Assembly (NCBI RefSeq): GCF_004116465.1
Contig: NZ_PDJV01000002.1
Location: forward strand, 229,022 to 293,021
From: Arcobacter sp. F2176
Lineage (GTDB): Bacteria > Campylobacterota > Campylobacteria > Campylobacterales > Arcobacteraceae
DNA length: 64,000 bases
Direction of reading: 5' to 3'
Shown in pieces: positions 24,530 to 33,411 of the stretch. How positions within the stretch are numbered: the first letter of the stretch is position 1; the number at the start of each line of letters is the position of its first letter. A model generated the notes under the pieces. That model made no database searches, was not told the origin of the DNA, and saw only the letters and a list, made by a program, of their open reading frames with translations. The position numbers and the translations under genes were made by a program.

Positions 24530-24644
24530 AATTGTACCTTTTATATTTAATTGAAAAAATAGTACAAATAAATAATGGCATATTTATGGCATAGTATTAT
24601 TGCTTAGTGATTTTGAAAGAAATTGTGTAGTTTTTTTATGAAGG

Positions 24645-25004
24645 TTAAAATGTGCTAAAAGTGAGTATTACTTTGGCTACTAAATGAATATCTTCTTCTT
24701 TGTAAACTAAATGAGAGAAATCAGGATTGATAGAGATAAAAATTTTATTTAATATATCATATTTTTTAACCCACATCTTATTTTCATAATAGACTAAATA
24801 AATACTTGAATCTTCAAGTTTTTTATTTGATAAGTCTGCAATTATTACTGCCTTGTGATTTATAACTGGCTCCATTGATTTACCATCAACTAAAATGGCA
24901 AAGAGTGACTTCTCTTTATATGGACTTTTTATAAAGTGTTTAGAAAATTGTATTTTTTTTATTTTATTACCATCAAAAATATCTGTATATTCTAAATTAA
25001 TCAT
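24645..25004 (-). CDS. Stand-alone S24/LexA-type peptidase domain protein
   Basis: 119 residues made only of a peptidase S24/S26-like fold: catalytic Ser in DGKSMEPVI (about 42) and Lys in KMWVKKYD (about 80). The N-terminal helix-turn-helix of LexA or phage repressors is missing. It overlaps the PsiE gene by 4 bases (ATGA), so the two are co-translated. Such minimal S24 proteins might cleave a partner or act as a UmuD-like accessory; no umuC partner is adjacent. Function unclear. Confidence 0.75.
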   Translation of the reverse strand: MINLEYTDIFDGNKIKKIQFSKHFIKSPYKEKSLFAILVDGKSMEPVINHKAVIIADLSNKKLEDSSIYLVYYENKMWVKKYDILNKIFISINPDFSHLVYKEEDIHLVAKVILTFSTF

Positions 25005-25513
25005 TTATTTTCCACCTTTTCTTTTTTTATGTATTGATGCACATATATTATAAGAACAAAAAACAAAGCAGAGGTAAAACCTAAAACAAGTAAAAGAAAT
25101 GTTTCAGATGGTTCAGTTTGAAGTAGTATTAGTTTTCGAACCAAAACAACAAAAGCTATTTCTAAAAATGTAATTGCATAATCAAAACTATGTTTGATAA
25201 AAAAAGATTTTACGATTGCTAAAATAATCAAGATAAATAAACCATCTGTTAAAATATTTTTTATTGAGTCAAAGTCTAATACGCCTTGATTAATAGTCAT
25301 AGCAATAACTTTATGTGATAGGCTCATAAGACAAACAGCAAGATACATAATCATAACAATAATAAAAGCATATCTAAGGATATTGATTATTTTTAATAAT
25401 ACAAAGTCAATTCTTTGATCTAAAAAACGATCAAAATTTGTAATATTTGAAAAAAATCTTTCAAATAAATTTTTATCTTTTTTAGTGACAATGTTTTCTA
25501 TTTCTTCGCTCAT
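25001..25513 (-). CDS. psiE: PsiE-family membrane protein
   Basis: 170 residues with four membrane helices (about 46-70, 85-105, 115-130 and 137-160). YAITFLEIAFVVLVRKLIL is the core of PsiE proteins, first seen as phosphate-starvation inducible in E. coli. The N-terminal 40 residues are charged and cytoplasmic. Its biochemical role is not established in any species. It is paired with the S24-like peptidase. Confidence 0.75.
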   Translation of the reverse strand: MSEEIENIVTKKDKNLFERFFSNITNFDRFLDQRIDFVLLKIINILRYAFIIVMIMYLAVCLMSLSHKVIAMTINQGVLDFDSIKNILTDGLFILIILAIVKSFFIKHSFDYAITFLEIAFVVLVRKLILLQTEPSETFLLLVLGFTSALFFVLIIYVHQYIKKEKVENK

Positions 25514-25565
25514 TTGTAAAGTCCTGCTATTTTTGCGAAGTATATTCCAAGTATTATTATTTTTT

Positions 25566-25635
25566 GTTTAAAAGCAGATAAGTTTTAAAAAGTAATTAAA
25601 GGGTGGCAGAGAGCAAGGGATTCGAACCCTCGGAG
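25566..25635. repeat. Distal copy of tRNA-Ser 3' end (putative att site)
   Basis: A 70-base direct repeat of 27302-27371. The inner 33 bases (25603-25635) are identical to the 3' acceptor and T-arm of the tRNA-Ser gene plus one flanking base; the outer 37 bases match in 31 positions. The copy lacks the rest of the tRNA, though a TTTTCAAAA remnant like the anticodon arm follows. This is the pattern left by integration into a tRNA 3' end. The gene between the repeats encodes a KAP NTPase. Confidence 0.8.
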
Positions 25636-25720
25636 ATTTTCAAAATTAAACCTTTTTAGATATAAAATCTAAGTAAGAGAGAACTCTAGGCTATGTTTAA
25701 ATAGTGACTATGACTGTCAT

Positions 25721-25745
25721 AAAAAAGGTATTTCTGTATAGAAAT
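25721..25745 (-). terminator. Probable terminator of the KAP NTPase gene
   Basis: Stem ATTTCT/AGAAAT (25730-25735 with 25740-25745), loop GTAT, followed on the minus strand by ACC and a run of six T. It lies 40 bases after the KAP gene stop. The stem is short, so confidence is moderate. Confidence 0.5.
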
Positions 25746-25785
25746 CTATTAGAAAAAACTTAGGCACCTTTTTTTCTTTAATATT

Positions 25786-27174
25786 TTATGTTGAATAATT
25801 TTCTACAAAATCAATATCAGATAATATTTCGGATAGTCTTGAAATAAAAAGGAATGATATCTTTCCGTCAGTATCAAGTCTATTTCTAATATTATATTTT
25901 TTAATTTCTAATTCTTTTAAAATTTCTTCTAAAGTTTCTTCTGTAAATGGAATATCAGTATAATCCATTACAATAGATCTTCTTTGTTCATCAGGGCTTA
26001 AGCAAATATTGTTAAAAATTGTGCGCAAATTATTAAATTTCGATTTTGGTACACTTGCACCAAATAACATTGCATATATAATTTCTTTTTCCTGTAATAG
26101 TTTTTTTAGTGAAGTATTAGATGCAATATCTTTTATAACTTGAAAAACTTTATTATCTTTTAGTTGTTGATATTTTTCTGGATAATATACTTTAAGTGCT
26201 ATTAAAAAACCTAGAAGTTCTCTTTTATATTCACTTTCATAATTTTTTGTGATAATAATCATTTTATAAAAAGATAATGTTTGTTCTATAGTTCTAAGAT
26301 TTGCATTGTTTAAAGCAGAAATTTCTGCAAATAGATTAATAGTTCGGTCACAGTTTATAGAGAATGTTTGATTTGCTATATTTTTCGTATATGATGCAAT
26401 ATTTCTTACTGGAAGATTTAAACTTATATCTACAAATTTTCTAAGATAGTTATCTACATTAATTTCACTGCTAAATACCGATGCTACTGAGTTCTTTAGT
26501 GCTTTTCTATCTACTGCAAGTATGAAAATAATATTTTTAGTATTAAAAAAATGTTTTATTGTCTCGAGGACTCCAATTGTATAGTCAGGTCTACATCTAT
26601 CTAATTCATCTATAAAAATCACAAGAGGTTTTTCAGTAGACTCTTTTATGTCATTAGTAAATTCCTGCAAAGATTCTTTAAATTTAGAAATTGACTTTTT
26701 TGATTCTTGATATTGTTCTACATATGAAGCTGTTATATTTCCAATACTTTCTCCAATATCTTTTTCTACATCATTATCATCTAAATTTAATGATATTCCA
26801 GTAGTTAACTTTACACCTAGTTTAACTACATGTTTTGCTATTGGTGCAGCATGTTTTTTTACTCTTGCAAATCGTCTTTGAATTGGATTTTCTAAATTTT
26901 TCTTTTTTTCAATAGCTGTAGAAATTTCACCAATAATGGTTAAGAATGGATTTTCTGTAAAATCATTCTCCCAAGCATTAAATGTAATGCAAGTATATGA
27001 ATTAGTTATTAAATGTGTTTCCCACAATTTAATAAAAAAAGACTTGCCAGAACCCCAAGGTGCTTCAAGACTTATAACATATGATTCCGTAATACTATTT
27101 AATAGCGTTGTGAAAAATTCAATATCTTGATCTCTTTCTAGATTATCTATAGTTGATGTATGTTTTATTAGCAT
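25786..27174 (-). CDS. KAP-family P-loop NTPase
   Basis: 462 residues. Walker A EAPWGSGKSFF (about 38-48), the KAP-typical FNAWEND shortly after, and Walker B PLVIFIDELDRCRPDY (about 185-200) followed by VLETIKHFF and FILAVDRKAL with the sensor region. There are no clear transmembrane helices in the usual KAP insertion, only an amphipathic Lys/His-rich stretch (about 105-130). KAP NTPases are patchily spread and often linked to mobile elements and phage exclusion (for example PifA of plasmid F). It is the only gene between two tRNA-Ser-derived repeats, with no integrase. A defence role is an inference. Confidence 0.85.
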   Translation of the reverse strand: MLIKHTSTIDNLERDQDIEFFTTLLNSITESYVISLEAPWGSGKSFFIKLWETHLITNSYTCITFNAWENDFTENPFLTIIGEISTAIEKKKNLENPIQRRFARVKKHAAPIAKHVVKLGVKLTTGISLNLDDNDVEKDIGESIGNITASYVEQYQESKKSISKFKESLQEFTNDIKESTEKPLVIFIDELDRCRPDYTIGVLETIKHFFNTKNIIFILAVDRKALKNSVASVFSSEINVDNYLRKFVDISLNLPVRNIASYTKNIANQTFSINCDRTINLFAEISALNNANLRTIEQTLSFYKMIIITKNYESEYKRELLGFLIALKVYYPEKYQQLKDNKVFQVIKDIASNTSLKKLLQEKEIIYAMLFGASVPKSKFNNLRTIFNNICLSPDEQRRSIVMDYTDIPFTEETLEEILKELEIKKYNIRNRLDTDGKISFLFISRLSEILSDIDFVENYST

Positions 27175-27301
27175 AGTATTGTAATTCCCAATAATAGAAT
27201 TTATTATTTTTATAATAACCCAATAATTATAAAATATAATTTAAAAGGTAAAATTGATAAATATTAATTTAAAAAAAGAAATAAAACTTCCTGACAAAAA
27301 T

Positions 27302-27371
27302 TTTTAAAAGAAGATAAGTTTTTGAAAGTAATTAAATAGTGGCAGAGAGCAAGGGATTCGAACCCTCGGAG
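27302..27371. repeat. Proximal repeat: 3' end of intact tRNA-Ser and downstream flank
   Basis: The partner of 25566-25635. It comprises 37 bases downstream of the tRNA and the 3' end of the functional tRNA-Ser gene. The distance between repeat starts is 1,736 bases. Confidence 0.8.
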
Positions 27372-27428
27372 GCGTGAACCTCGCCGGTTTTCAAAACCGG
27401 TCCATTCGACCAACTCTGGCAACTCTCT
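27340..27428 (-). tRNA. tRNA-Ser (anticodon TGA)
   Basis: 89 bases with encoded CCA. Acceptor stem AGAGAGT/GCTCTCT, anticodon stem CCGGT/ACCGG around loop TTTGAAA, and a long variable arm (CGAGGTTCACGCCTCG-like) as required for tRNA-Ser. It is last in the eight-tRNA array. Its 3' end is duplicated at 25603-25635. Confidence 0.95.
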
Positions 27429-27458
27429 ATATTTGTTATTAGTGTGTAATTTATAAAA

Positions 27459-27535
27459 TGGAGCTGGTGAAGGGAGTTGAACCCCCGACCTGCTGATTAC
27501 AAATCAGCTGCTCTAGCCAACTGAGCTACACCAGC
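27459..27535 (-). tRNA. tRNA-Thr (anticodon TGT)
   Basis: 77 bases, CCA encoded. Acceptor GCTGGTG/CACCAGC; anticodon arm GCTGA-TTTGTAA-TCAGC. Confidence 0.96.
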
Positions 27536-27547
27536 GTGTGTTAGAAA

Positions 27548-27624
27548 TGGTGTCAAGAGGGAGACTTGAACTCCCGACCTCCGGCTTATGAGACCAGCGC
27601 TCTAGCCAGCTGAGCTACCTTGAC
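27548..27624 (-). tRNA. tRNA with CAT anticodon, probably elongator Met
   Basis: 77 bases, CCA encoded. Acceptor GTCAAGG/TCTTGAC with a G-T pair, anticodon loop CTCATAA. It lacks the GGG/CCC anticodon stem of the initiator. A CAT anticodon could also belong to lysidine-modified tRNA-Ile; elongator Met is favoured but not proven. Confidence 0.9.
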
Positions 27625-27639
27625 ACTATGGCTAAATTT

Positions 27640-27716
<77 letters not shown>

Positions 27717-27732
27717 GTATTAAAAATTGTAA

Positions 27733-27808
27733 TGGTGACCCGTAATGGATTCGAACCATTGGCCCCCTCATTAAAAGTGAGATGCTCTACCAACTGAGCT
27801 AACGGGTC
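27733..27808 (-). tRNA. tRNA-Lys (anticodon TTT)
   Basis: 76 bases with CCA. Acceptor GACCCGT/ACGGGTC, anticodon arm CTCA-CTTTTAA-TGAG. Confidence 0.96.
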
Positions 27809-27821
27809 ATTACATAAAAAG

Positions 27822-27898
27822 TGGAGCGGGAGACGAGACTCGAACTCGCGACAATCTGCTTGGAAGGCAGAAGCTCTAGCCAACTGAGCTACTCCCGC
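27822..27898 (-). tRNA. tRNA-Gly (anticodon TCC)
   Basis: 77 bases with CCA. Acceptor GCGGGAG/CTCCCGC, anticodon arm TCTGC-CTTCCAA-GCAGA. Confidence 0.96.
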
Positions 27899-27905
27899 TC
27901 TTTTA

Positions 27906-27992
27906 TGGTGCGAATGATCGGAATCGAACCGATACTCCGAAACCGGAATGGGATTTTAAGTCCCACGCGTCTACCTATTCCGCCACACTCGC
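27906..27992 (-). tRNA. tRNA-Leu (anticodon TAA)
   Basis: 87 bases with CCA and a long variable arm (TTCCGGTTTCGGA region), as expected for tRNA-Leu. Anticodon arm TGGGA-CTTAAAA-TCCCA. Confidence 0.95.
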
Positions 27993-28008
27993 ACATAAAA
28001 AAACAATT

Positions 28009-28083
28009 TGGATGGGGTAGCAGGATTCGAACCTGCGAATATCGGCACCAAAAGCCGAGGCCTTACCACTTGGCGATACCCCA
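28009..28083 (-). tRNA. tRNA-Gln (anticodon TTG)
   Basis: 75 bases with CCA. Acceptor TGGGGTA/TACCCCA, anticodon arm TCGGC-TTTTGGT-GCCGA. It is first in the array, ten bases from the predicted transcription start. Confidence 0.95.
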
Positions 28084-28099
28084 ATCAAAATGGACTGAA

Positions 28100-28128
28100 A
28101 TAATATTAAAAAAATGCAATATTGTCAA
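28100..28128 (-). promoter_or_regulatory. Promoter of the tRNA array
   Basis: On the minus strand TTGACA (28128-28123), a 17-base spacer and TATTAT (28105-28100). The predicted start lies near 28093, just before tRNA-Gln. A perfect -35 and near-perfect -10 at ideal spacing in front of eight closely packed tRNAs. Confidence 0.8.
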
Positions 28129-28178
28129 TAGTATTTAGCTTAAATCTATCTAAATTTGGAAATTTAAGATAAAACTTA

Positions 28179-30194
28179 TTAAATTTCATCTTTTATCTTT
28201 TTCAAATCCTCGATTTTATCTATATATTCACCTTTTCTTGATTCAACAAAGTTTATTCTCTCTTCATTTATTTCTAGATATTGTTCTTTTGAATATTTTA
28301 TAATTTTAAATAAATAGTTTCTTTTTGAAGTTAAAAAGTCTTCAATTTTTTCAAATCCAAAATTTGCTTTTAATTTTGTTAGTATCTCATCTTCTCTTGG
28401 ATGATATACTGTAAATTTTGTTGGTTCTTTTTCATATAATATTATTGATTCAGCTATTTGTTGTTCAAAGTGAGCAATAGTAGCTTGTGTCGTTTGAATA
28501 TAGCTATATGATAAGGCACCATTAAAATATGCAAACTTTTTTCTAAGTGCTGAAATATTTTCTAATATTGCTCTATGGTATGAAATTAGTACATTTTCAT
28601 AAACTTTTGCTGCAAAGTGTCTTGTTGTTGAAAACTCTACATCTGAAGCAACATCTCTATTTTTTTTAATTAATTCATACGGTTCTTGCCATCTGTGAAC
28701 ATTACTTTTTATTGTTCGATAAACATCTCTAAATGATTCGTCTGCACTTAGTTCTATTTGTTTTAAATCTTTAATTGATTTTTTAAACATTTTGTCAATT
28801 GTTTGGTCGTCATAAAATAGGTTTTTATATACATTATCACTGTCTATCCAATATGTATTGTATTCTATTTTTGCATAGTTTTCTTTATTTAAAAAGCCTG
28901 TTTTATTTTCGTATCTATTTGCTTTTACTGTTTTGATATTTTTAAATGTTTCATGTGCCATTTTTTCCATAATAGCTTCTAATGAGTTGTAAATGGCAAA
29001 TAGCTCTTTAGAGTATTTTTTGTGAATATTGTCTAAGGCATTTAACACATCATTTTCTGATGATTTCAGAATTTCTACTAGATTATCATATACTCCTAGG
29101 ATATTTTGATATTCACTTACTAAAATATCGCAAATCCCCATAAGGTCTCTTTTAATAGCAAACTCTTTTGATTCTAAGGCTTGAGGTCTTATTGTATTTT
29201 CTATAAAATCGATTACTTTTTGTATATTTGATTCTTCTTGAAGTTTTATATTATCTTTTGAGTCTTGAAGATTTATTTTTGATATTTTATTTTTATATTC
29301 TGTAAATTTATTTTCAAAAAAGTTTAAAGATTCAACTTCGTTATTTTTTAAATCATTTTTAAATTCACTGATGAATTTTTCATATTCATCATTCATTAAA
29401 ACATCTTTATCATGAGCTCTAGCTTGAAGTGCCATTTTAGCTGAGATGGGAGTAACTTGGGCAAAATATTTAGAGAATTTTTCCCTTACATATTTTGTTG
29501 TAGTTTCAATTTGTTCTTGGGTAAATTTGTCTTTTTGATTAAGTACACATAGAGATTTATTTTTAAATTGTTCCATATACTCTTCTAGTACTTCTGCTTC
29601 AGATTTTTTACCTGCATTATCTATAAGTGTTAGCCAAATAATACCACCCACATCTCTTAGTACTTTTCTTGTGGTATCTGTATCACTTTGACTTTGAGAA
29701 TTAAGTCCTGGAGTATCTACAAAAGAGATATCTTTTAATATGTCCATAGGCGCATAAAGTGTAAGATACTTGATCTCACTCATCTCACTCTTTCTTTGAT
29801 CTGTAAAGTCAGCTATTGCTTCAATAGGGGCATATTCTTGAGCACCTGAGTAATAAGTTATTTTTAATTTATACTCTTCTCCATAATTTAAAAAGTTAAC
29901 TTTTGAAGTAACAGGAGTAATTCCTGTTGGCAAAATATTTTTTGAAAGTAGGGCATTTAAAAATGTAGATTTACCTGAAGAAAATTGTCCAGTAATTGCA
30001 ACTTCCATAGGGTATCTTGCTCGTCTTAATTGTTTATCTAATATAGATTTTAATTGAAAAGATGGGTGAAACTTTTCATCCATAAGCTTTACACTTACTT
30101 TTTTTATATCACCTACTAATCCAGTTTCAAATACCTCTTCTTTTTCAAAAAACTTATCGCTGTACTCTTTTACAAAACTATTTAAGATACTCAT
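28179..30194 (-). CDS. Dynamin-like GTPase, second of a pair
   Basis: 671 residues. GTPase motifs: G1 GQFSSGKSTFLNAL (about 67-80), G2 Thr region PTGITPVTSK, G3 DTPGLNSQ (about 158) and a G4-like LNQKDKF. The C-terminal 350 residues are helical (stalk/neck) with a coiled-coil end. Bacterial dynamin-like proteins tubulate or fuse membranes. Campylobacter jejuni has an adjacent pair (Cj0411/Cj0412) that assembles as a hetero-tetramer; this gene overlaps its partner by 4 bases, so the same arrangement is likely. Confidence 0.88.
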   Translation of the reverse strand: MSILNSFVKEYSDKFFEKEEVFETGLVGDIKKVSVKLMDEKFHPSFQLKSILDKQLRRARYPMEVAITGQFSSGKSTFLNALLSKNILPTGITPVTSKVNFLNYGEEYKLKITYYSGAQEYAPIEAIADFTDQRKSEMSEIKYLTLYAPMDILKDISFVDTPGLNSQSQSDTDTTRKVLRDVGGIIWLTLIDNAGKKSEAEVLEEYMEQFKNKSLCVLNQKDKFTQEQIETTTKYVREKFSKYFAQVTPISAKMALQARAHDKDVLMNDEYEKFISEFKNDLKNNEVESLNFFENKFTEYKNKISKINLQDSKDNIKLQEESNIQKVIDFIENTIRPQALESKEFAIKRDLMGICDILVSEYQNILGVYDNLVEILKSSENDVLNALDNIHKKYSKELFAIYNSLEAIMEKMAHETFKNIKTVKANRYENKTGFLNKENYAKIEYNTYWIDSDNVYKNLFYDDQTIDKMFKKSIKDLKQIELSADESFRDVYRTIKSNVHRWQEPYELIKKNRDVASDVEFSTTRHFAAKVYENVLISYHRAILENISALRKKFAYFNGALSYSYIQTTQATIAHFEQQIAESIILYEKEPTKFTVYHPREDEILTKLKANFGFEKIEDFLTSKRNYLFKIIKYSKEQYLEINEERINFVESRKGEYIDKIEDLKKIKDEI

Positions 30195-32527
30195 GCTTTA
30201 AGCTCCCTACTAAATGTTTCAAGTTTTTTGACTTTTTTGTGAATTTCTATAGTTAATTCATCTTTTTGTGAGTCATTTTCTTCAAATGAAGAGATTCTGT
30301 CTTGTAAAGCTTTTTCATCTTTTATTAATTTTTTCTCAAAAACTTTAAGTGGTTCAGAAATTTGTGTAAAGAAATTATCAATTAAAATTTGTGAGACATT
30401 TTGAGCTTTTTCTTTTATATTTTTTTCGATTGGTTCAAACTCTTCTTTTATAAACTCTTGTAAATTTCTATCTAATTCACCTAGTTTTGAATCTTTACTT
30501 TTTGAAACTTCATTTGTTATTTTATTTATTAATACCTCATTTGATGATGTTAAAAACCCTGTTTTAAAATCATTTTCAAAGAATCCTCTAGCATCAAAAT
30601 TTTCATTTTTATGCCCAATAGTAAATCCCATTTCTTGATATTTTTGTTCAAATACTTCACCAATATTCTGAGACTTTTTAATAAATTTGTATCTATAGTC
30701 TCTAATAACATCTACAATTCCATCTTTTATAGCTGTTTCAACGATACTTTTGATTCTTTTTGACTCTGGTCTTTTCTTAGTCTTTTCAAAAGAGTATTTA
30801 ACATCTGAAAAAACTCTTTTTCTAATAATCTCTTGTAAATCTAAAAGCTCATTTTCCAAAAATGTTTCTAAGGTAAGAATATAACTTTTGGCATCATTTT
30901 TATATACAACAATGTCTTCATTCATTGCTTCAAAAATTGATTCATTTGTAGATTTTTTCTTTGCAAAGTCCTTTAAATCTTCTTCTAATTCTTCTTTTGA
31001 TTTACCTAATAAAATCAATTCATAATTAAAAGATTTTATCTCTTTTTCTATTGTTTTTCTAAGTTGAGTTTTAATACCTTTTATTATCAAATCAGTTTTT
31101 GAGGAGCTTTTACCAAATAGTGTTTCTTCAAGATAGTTTTCAATGTCTAAAATACCTGTATCTTCTACTTTAAAGCCAGCATCTAATGCTTTCTTTTCTC
31201 TTCCTGTTCGATGGTACAATGCCATCATTCCAGAAATTGGTATAAATTTTATATTTCTAAGTATATAATCTAGCTGGCTATCTTTATTTTGAGCTTTTAA
31301 TTGAGCTTCAATGGAAGTTTTTGTGTAGTCTATTACTTCTTGTAATTGCTCTTTTTCAACAGTATCTGCTCTTGTTATTACGATTAAAAGTTTTGTTATA
31401 TTTTGATAAAGTAGGGCGTCTATTATAAACTCTACATCTTTTAATGTCGCACTTTGGGATACATTCATTAAGTGAATCATTAAATCACATTGATTTAAAT
31501 ACTCTTTTGTTATCTCTTCTCTTTGAATTACAGGGTCATCTAATCCTGGAGTATCAACGATTTCTATTCCATCTTCTAAAAATCTTAAATCAGATTTTAG
31601 TTCAACATATTTTACTAAATTACATTTTTTACCACTGGCTTCTGCTGATGTATAAGCTGCAAGATTATTAATATCAACTTTTTCGCTATATGAATCTTCT
31701 TGTATATAATTATTTATTTCATCACCAAATATTTTTTTAGTTTCATGTACAAACTCTTTGATTGACTCTAATTGTTTTCCTGATTGTTCAATTCTATTCC
31801 ACTCTTCTTTATTCCAATAAAAAACATTTGCTTCTGGTGTACCATGCTTTACAATAGTCAAATTTGCTGTTTCTGGAACTACTGCACTACCTAGAATCTC
31901 TTTTCCCATTAGAGCATTTAGCATTGTAGATTTACCAGCATTCATAACACCTGTAATTCCTATTGAGAACTTCTGATTTTCTAGATATTCTTTTGTATTT
32001 GCTAATTCTTCTTTATACTCTTGTGATTGAAAAATTTCTTCTAATTCTATTATTAGGTTTTCAAAATCAATTTTTATTTCTTTAAATGATTTTGATTCAT
32101 CAATTTGAATATGATCATCTTTTGAATCTTCATCACAAAGTCCTAGTTCTTTAGGATCAAAAAGAGATATTAGTTTATTAAAATTTGAAGAGTCTAAAAT
32201 ACGCTCTTTTTTTAGATACTCTAAACTCTCATGAAGTTTCTCAATTTGACAGTTTTTTGTATCATTTTCAATTGAATCTATTATGCAATATTGTAGTTGA
32301 TTTAACTCATCTAAACTTTTTACTTTTTTGTTTGTAACATGGGTAATTAATTTTTTAAAACTATCTAATGATATATACTTTTCATAATCTTTTCTTGTAG
32401 GGGCTAGTACTAATGCTGCTACTTCAAAAAACTCATCTCTATTTTTGTAGTGCTCTGTTCCATATGTAATTTTCTGCTCACAAGTTTTACCATGATAAAG
32501 CAAAAAATAATCGTTAACTAATGACAT
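30191..32527 (-). CDS. Dynamin-like GTPase, first of a pair
   Basis: 778 residues. An N-terminal helical extension of about 190 residues precedes the GTPase domain: G1 GVMNAGKSTMLNAL (near 195), G3 DTPGLDDP (about 325), G4 TRAD (about 386). The rest is helical with long coiled coils (about 500-560 and 690-778). The longer partner with an N-terminal extension matches the DLP1-type subunit of the Campylobacter pair, which links two DLP2 molecules. No recognised operon partner beyond the second GTPase. Confidence 0.88.
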   Translation of the reverse strand: MSLVNDYFLLYHGKTCEQKITYGTEHYKNRDEFFEVAALVLAPTRKDYEKYISLDSFKKLITHVTNKKVKSLDELNQLQYCIIDSIENDTKNCQIEKLHESLEYLKKERILDSSNFNKLISLFDPKELGLCDEDSKDDHIQIDESKSFKEIKIDFENLIIELEEIFQSQEYKEELANTKEYLENQKFSIGITGVMNAGKSTMLNALMGKEILGSAVVPETANLTIVKHGTPEANVFYWNKEEWNRIEQSGKQLESIKEFVHETKKIFGDEINNYIQEDSYSEKVDINNLAAYTSAEASGKKCNLVKYVELKSDLRFLEDGIEIVDTPGLDDPVIQREEITKEYLNQCDLMIHLMNVSQSATLKDVEFIIDALLYQNITKLLIVITRADTVEKEQLQEVIDYTKTSIEAQLKAQNKDSQLDYILRNIKFIPISGMMALYHRTGREKKALDAGFKVEDTGILDIENYLEETLFGKSSSKTDLIIKGIKTQLRKTIEKEIKSFNYELILLGKSKEELEEDLKDFAKKKSTNESIFEAMNEDIVVYKNDAKSYILTLETFLENELLDLQEIIRKRVFSDVKYSFEKTKKRPESKRIKSIVETAIKDGIVDVIRDYRYKFIKKSQNIGEVFEQKYQEMGFTIGHKNENFDARGFFENDFKTGFLTSSNEVLINKITNEVSKSKDSKLGELDRNLQEFIKEEFEPIEKNIKEKAQNVSQILIDNFFTQISEPLKVFEKKLIKDEKALQDRISSFEENDSQKDELTIEIHKKVKKLETFSRELKA

Positions 32528-32605
32528 TCAATCTCCATTAAAGGCTTTTTCTGTACACATGAGAAATAATTAAAAAATAAATTAATTTTAATACCCCTAA
32601 AATAC

Positions 32606-32640
32606 AAAAAGTTAATTACCCATAGGATAATTAACTTTTT
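32606..32640. terminator. Strong hairpin terminator after frdB
   Basis: AAAAAGTTAATTA (32606-32618) and its exact complement (32628-32640), with a 9-base loop. It has A- and T-runs for termination in both directions. A second hairpin precedes it at 32652-32679. Confidence 0.85.
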
Positions 32641-32651
32641 ATACTTTTTAT

Positions 32652-32679
32652 TTATACAAGAGAAAACTCTCTTGTATAA
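32652..32679. terminator. Hairpin directly after the frdB stop codon
   Basis: 11-bp stem TTATACAAGAG (32652-32662) with its complement at 32669-32679 and a 6-base loop. It abuts the frdB stop on the minus strand. Without a clean T-run it could stabilise the mRNA 3' end or act in tandem with the terminator at 32606-32640. Confidence 0.6.
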
Positions 32680-33411
32680 TTATCTTAATGCTACTAATCT
32701 TCTTCGTAAATATGCAATTTTATTTTGTAATGGTAAATGTTTTGGACAATGATCTTCACATGCCATTAATGACATACAACCAAAGATTCCATTATCATCA
32801 CCAACTAATTCATAAAAATCTTCAGCAGTTCTATTGTCATGAGGATCAACTTCAAATCTTGCAATTCTATTTAATCCAACAGGACCAACAAAATCAGGTC
32901 TCATTAACATTGTTCCGCAAGAAGCAACACAAATTCCACACTCAATACATCTATCTAATTCAAATGTTTGATCTGCAATATCTGGGTCAATTTTTTCTTC
33001 GATTTTTGTGATGTCTGGTTTATGATTTGTATGAATCCATGATTCAACTCTATTAGACATTGCATCCATCCATTTACCTGTATTAACTGATAAATCTTTA
33101 ATTAGTTCGAATGCAGGCATTGGAAGTAAAGTAATAACTCCATCTGGATAATTAGCAATTAGTGTTCTACACGCAAGTGCAGGTTTTCCATTAACTACCA
33201 TTCCACAAGATCCACAAATACCAGCTCTACAAACGAAGTCAAAAGATAAATCTGCATCATGCTCTTCTCTAATTTTCATTAGTGCAATAAAAAGAGTCAT
33301 ACCTGGTGTCTCTTCTAATTTATACTCTACATAATGAGGTTTAGAAATTTTACTTCTTGGATTAAATTTAAGTACTTTTATAGTAACTTCTCTACCTTTG
33401 TGGTCACTCAT
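32680..33411 (-). CDS. frdB: Fumarate reductase iron-sulfur subunit
   Basis: 243 residues. N-terminal [2Fe-2S] domain with [21 protein letters not shown] (Cys near 62-82), then [4Fe-4S] [11 protein letters not shown] (about 155) and the [3Fe-4S]/[4Fe-4S] motif [17 protein letters not shown] (about 212-228). Electrons pass from the haem subunit to FrdA. The C-terminus ([12 protein letters not shown]) is like Wolinella FrdB. The start overlaps the frdA stop by one base. Confidence 0.96.
   Translation of the reverse strand: MSDHKGREVTIKVLKFNPRSKISKPHYVEYKLEETPGMTLFIALMKIREEHDADLSFDFVCRAGICGSCGMVVNGKPALACRTLIANYPDGVITLLPMPAFELIKDLSVNTGKWMDAMSNRVESWIHTNHKPDITKIEEKIDPDIADQTFELDRCIECGICVASCGTMLMRPDFVGPVGLNRIARFEVDPHDNRTAEDFYELVGDDNGIFGCMSLMACEDHCPKHLPLQNKIAYLRRRLVALR

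Noticed and set aside
25603..25690. A ninth functional tRNA gene
   Set aside because: Only the 3' acceptor/T-arm part is conserved; no 5' acceptor strand, D-arm or variable arm can be folded.
28140..28178. Terminator after the second dynamin-like gene
   Set aside because: The AAATTT/AAATTT inverted repeat has almost no loop and no GC pairs, so it is not convincing.
30191..32527. Era/YfjP-type small GTPase
   Set aside because: The long helical stalk, paired gene and length match dynamin-like proteins rather than small ribosome GTPases.
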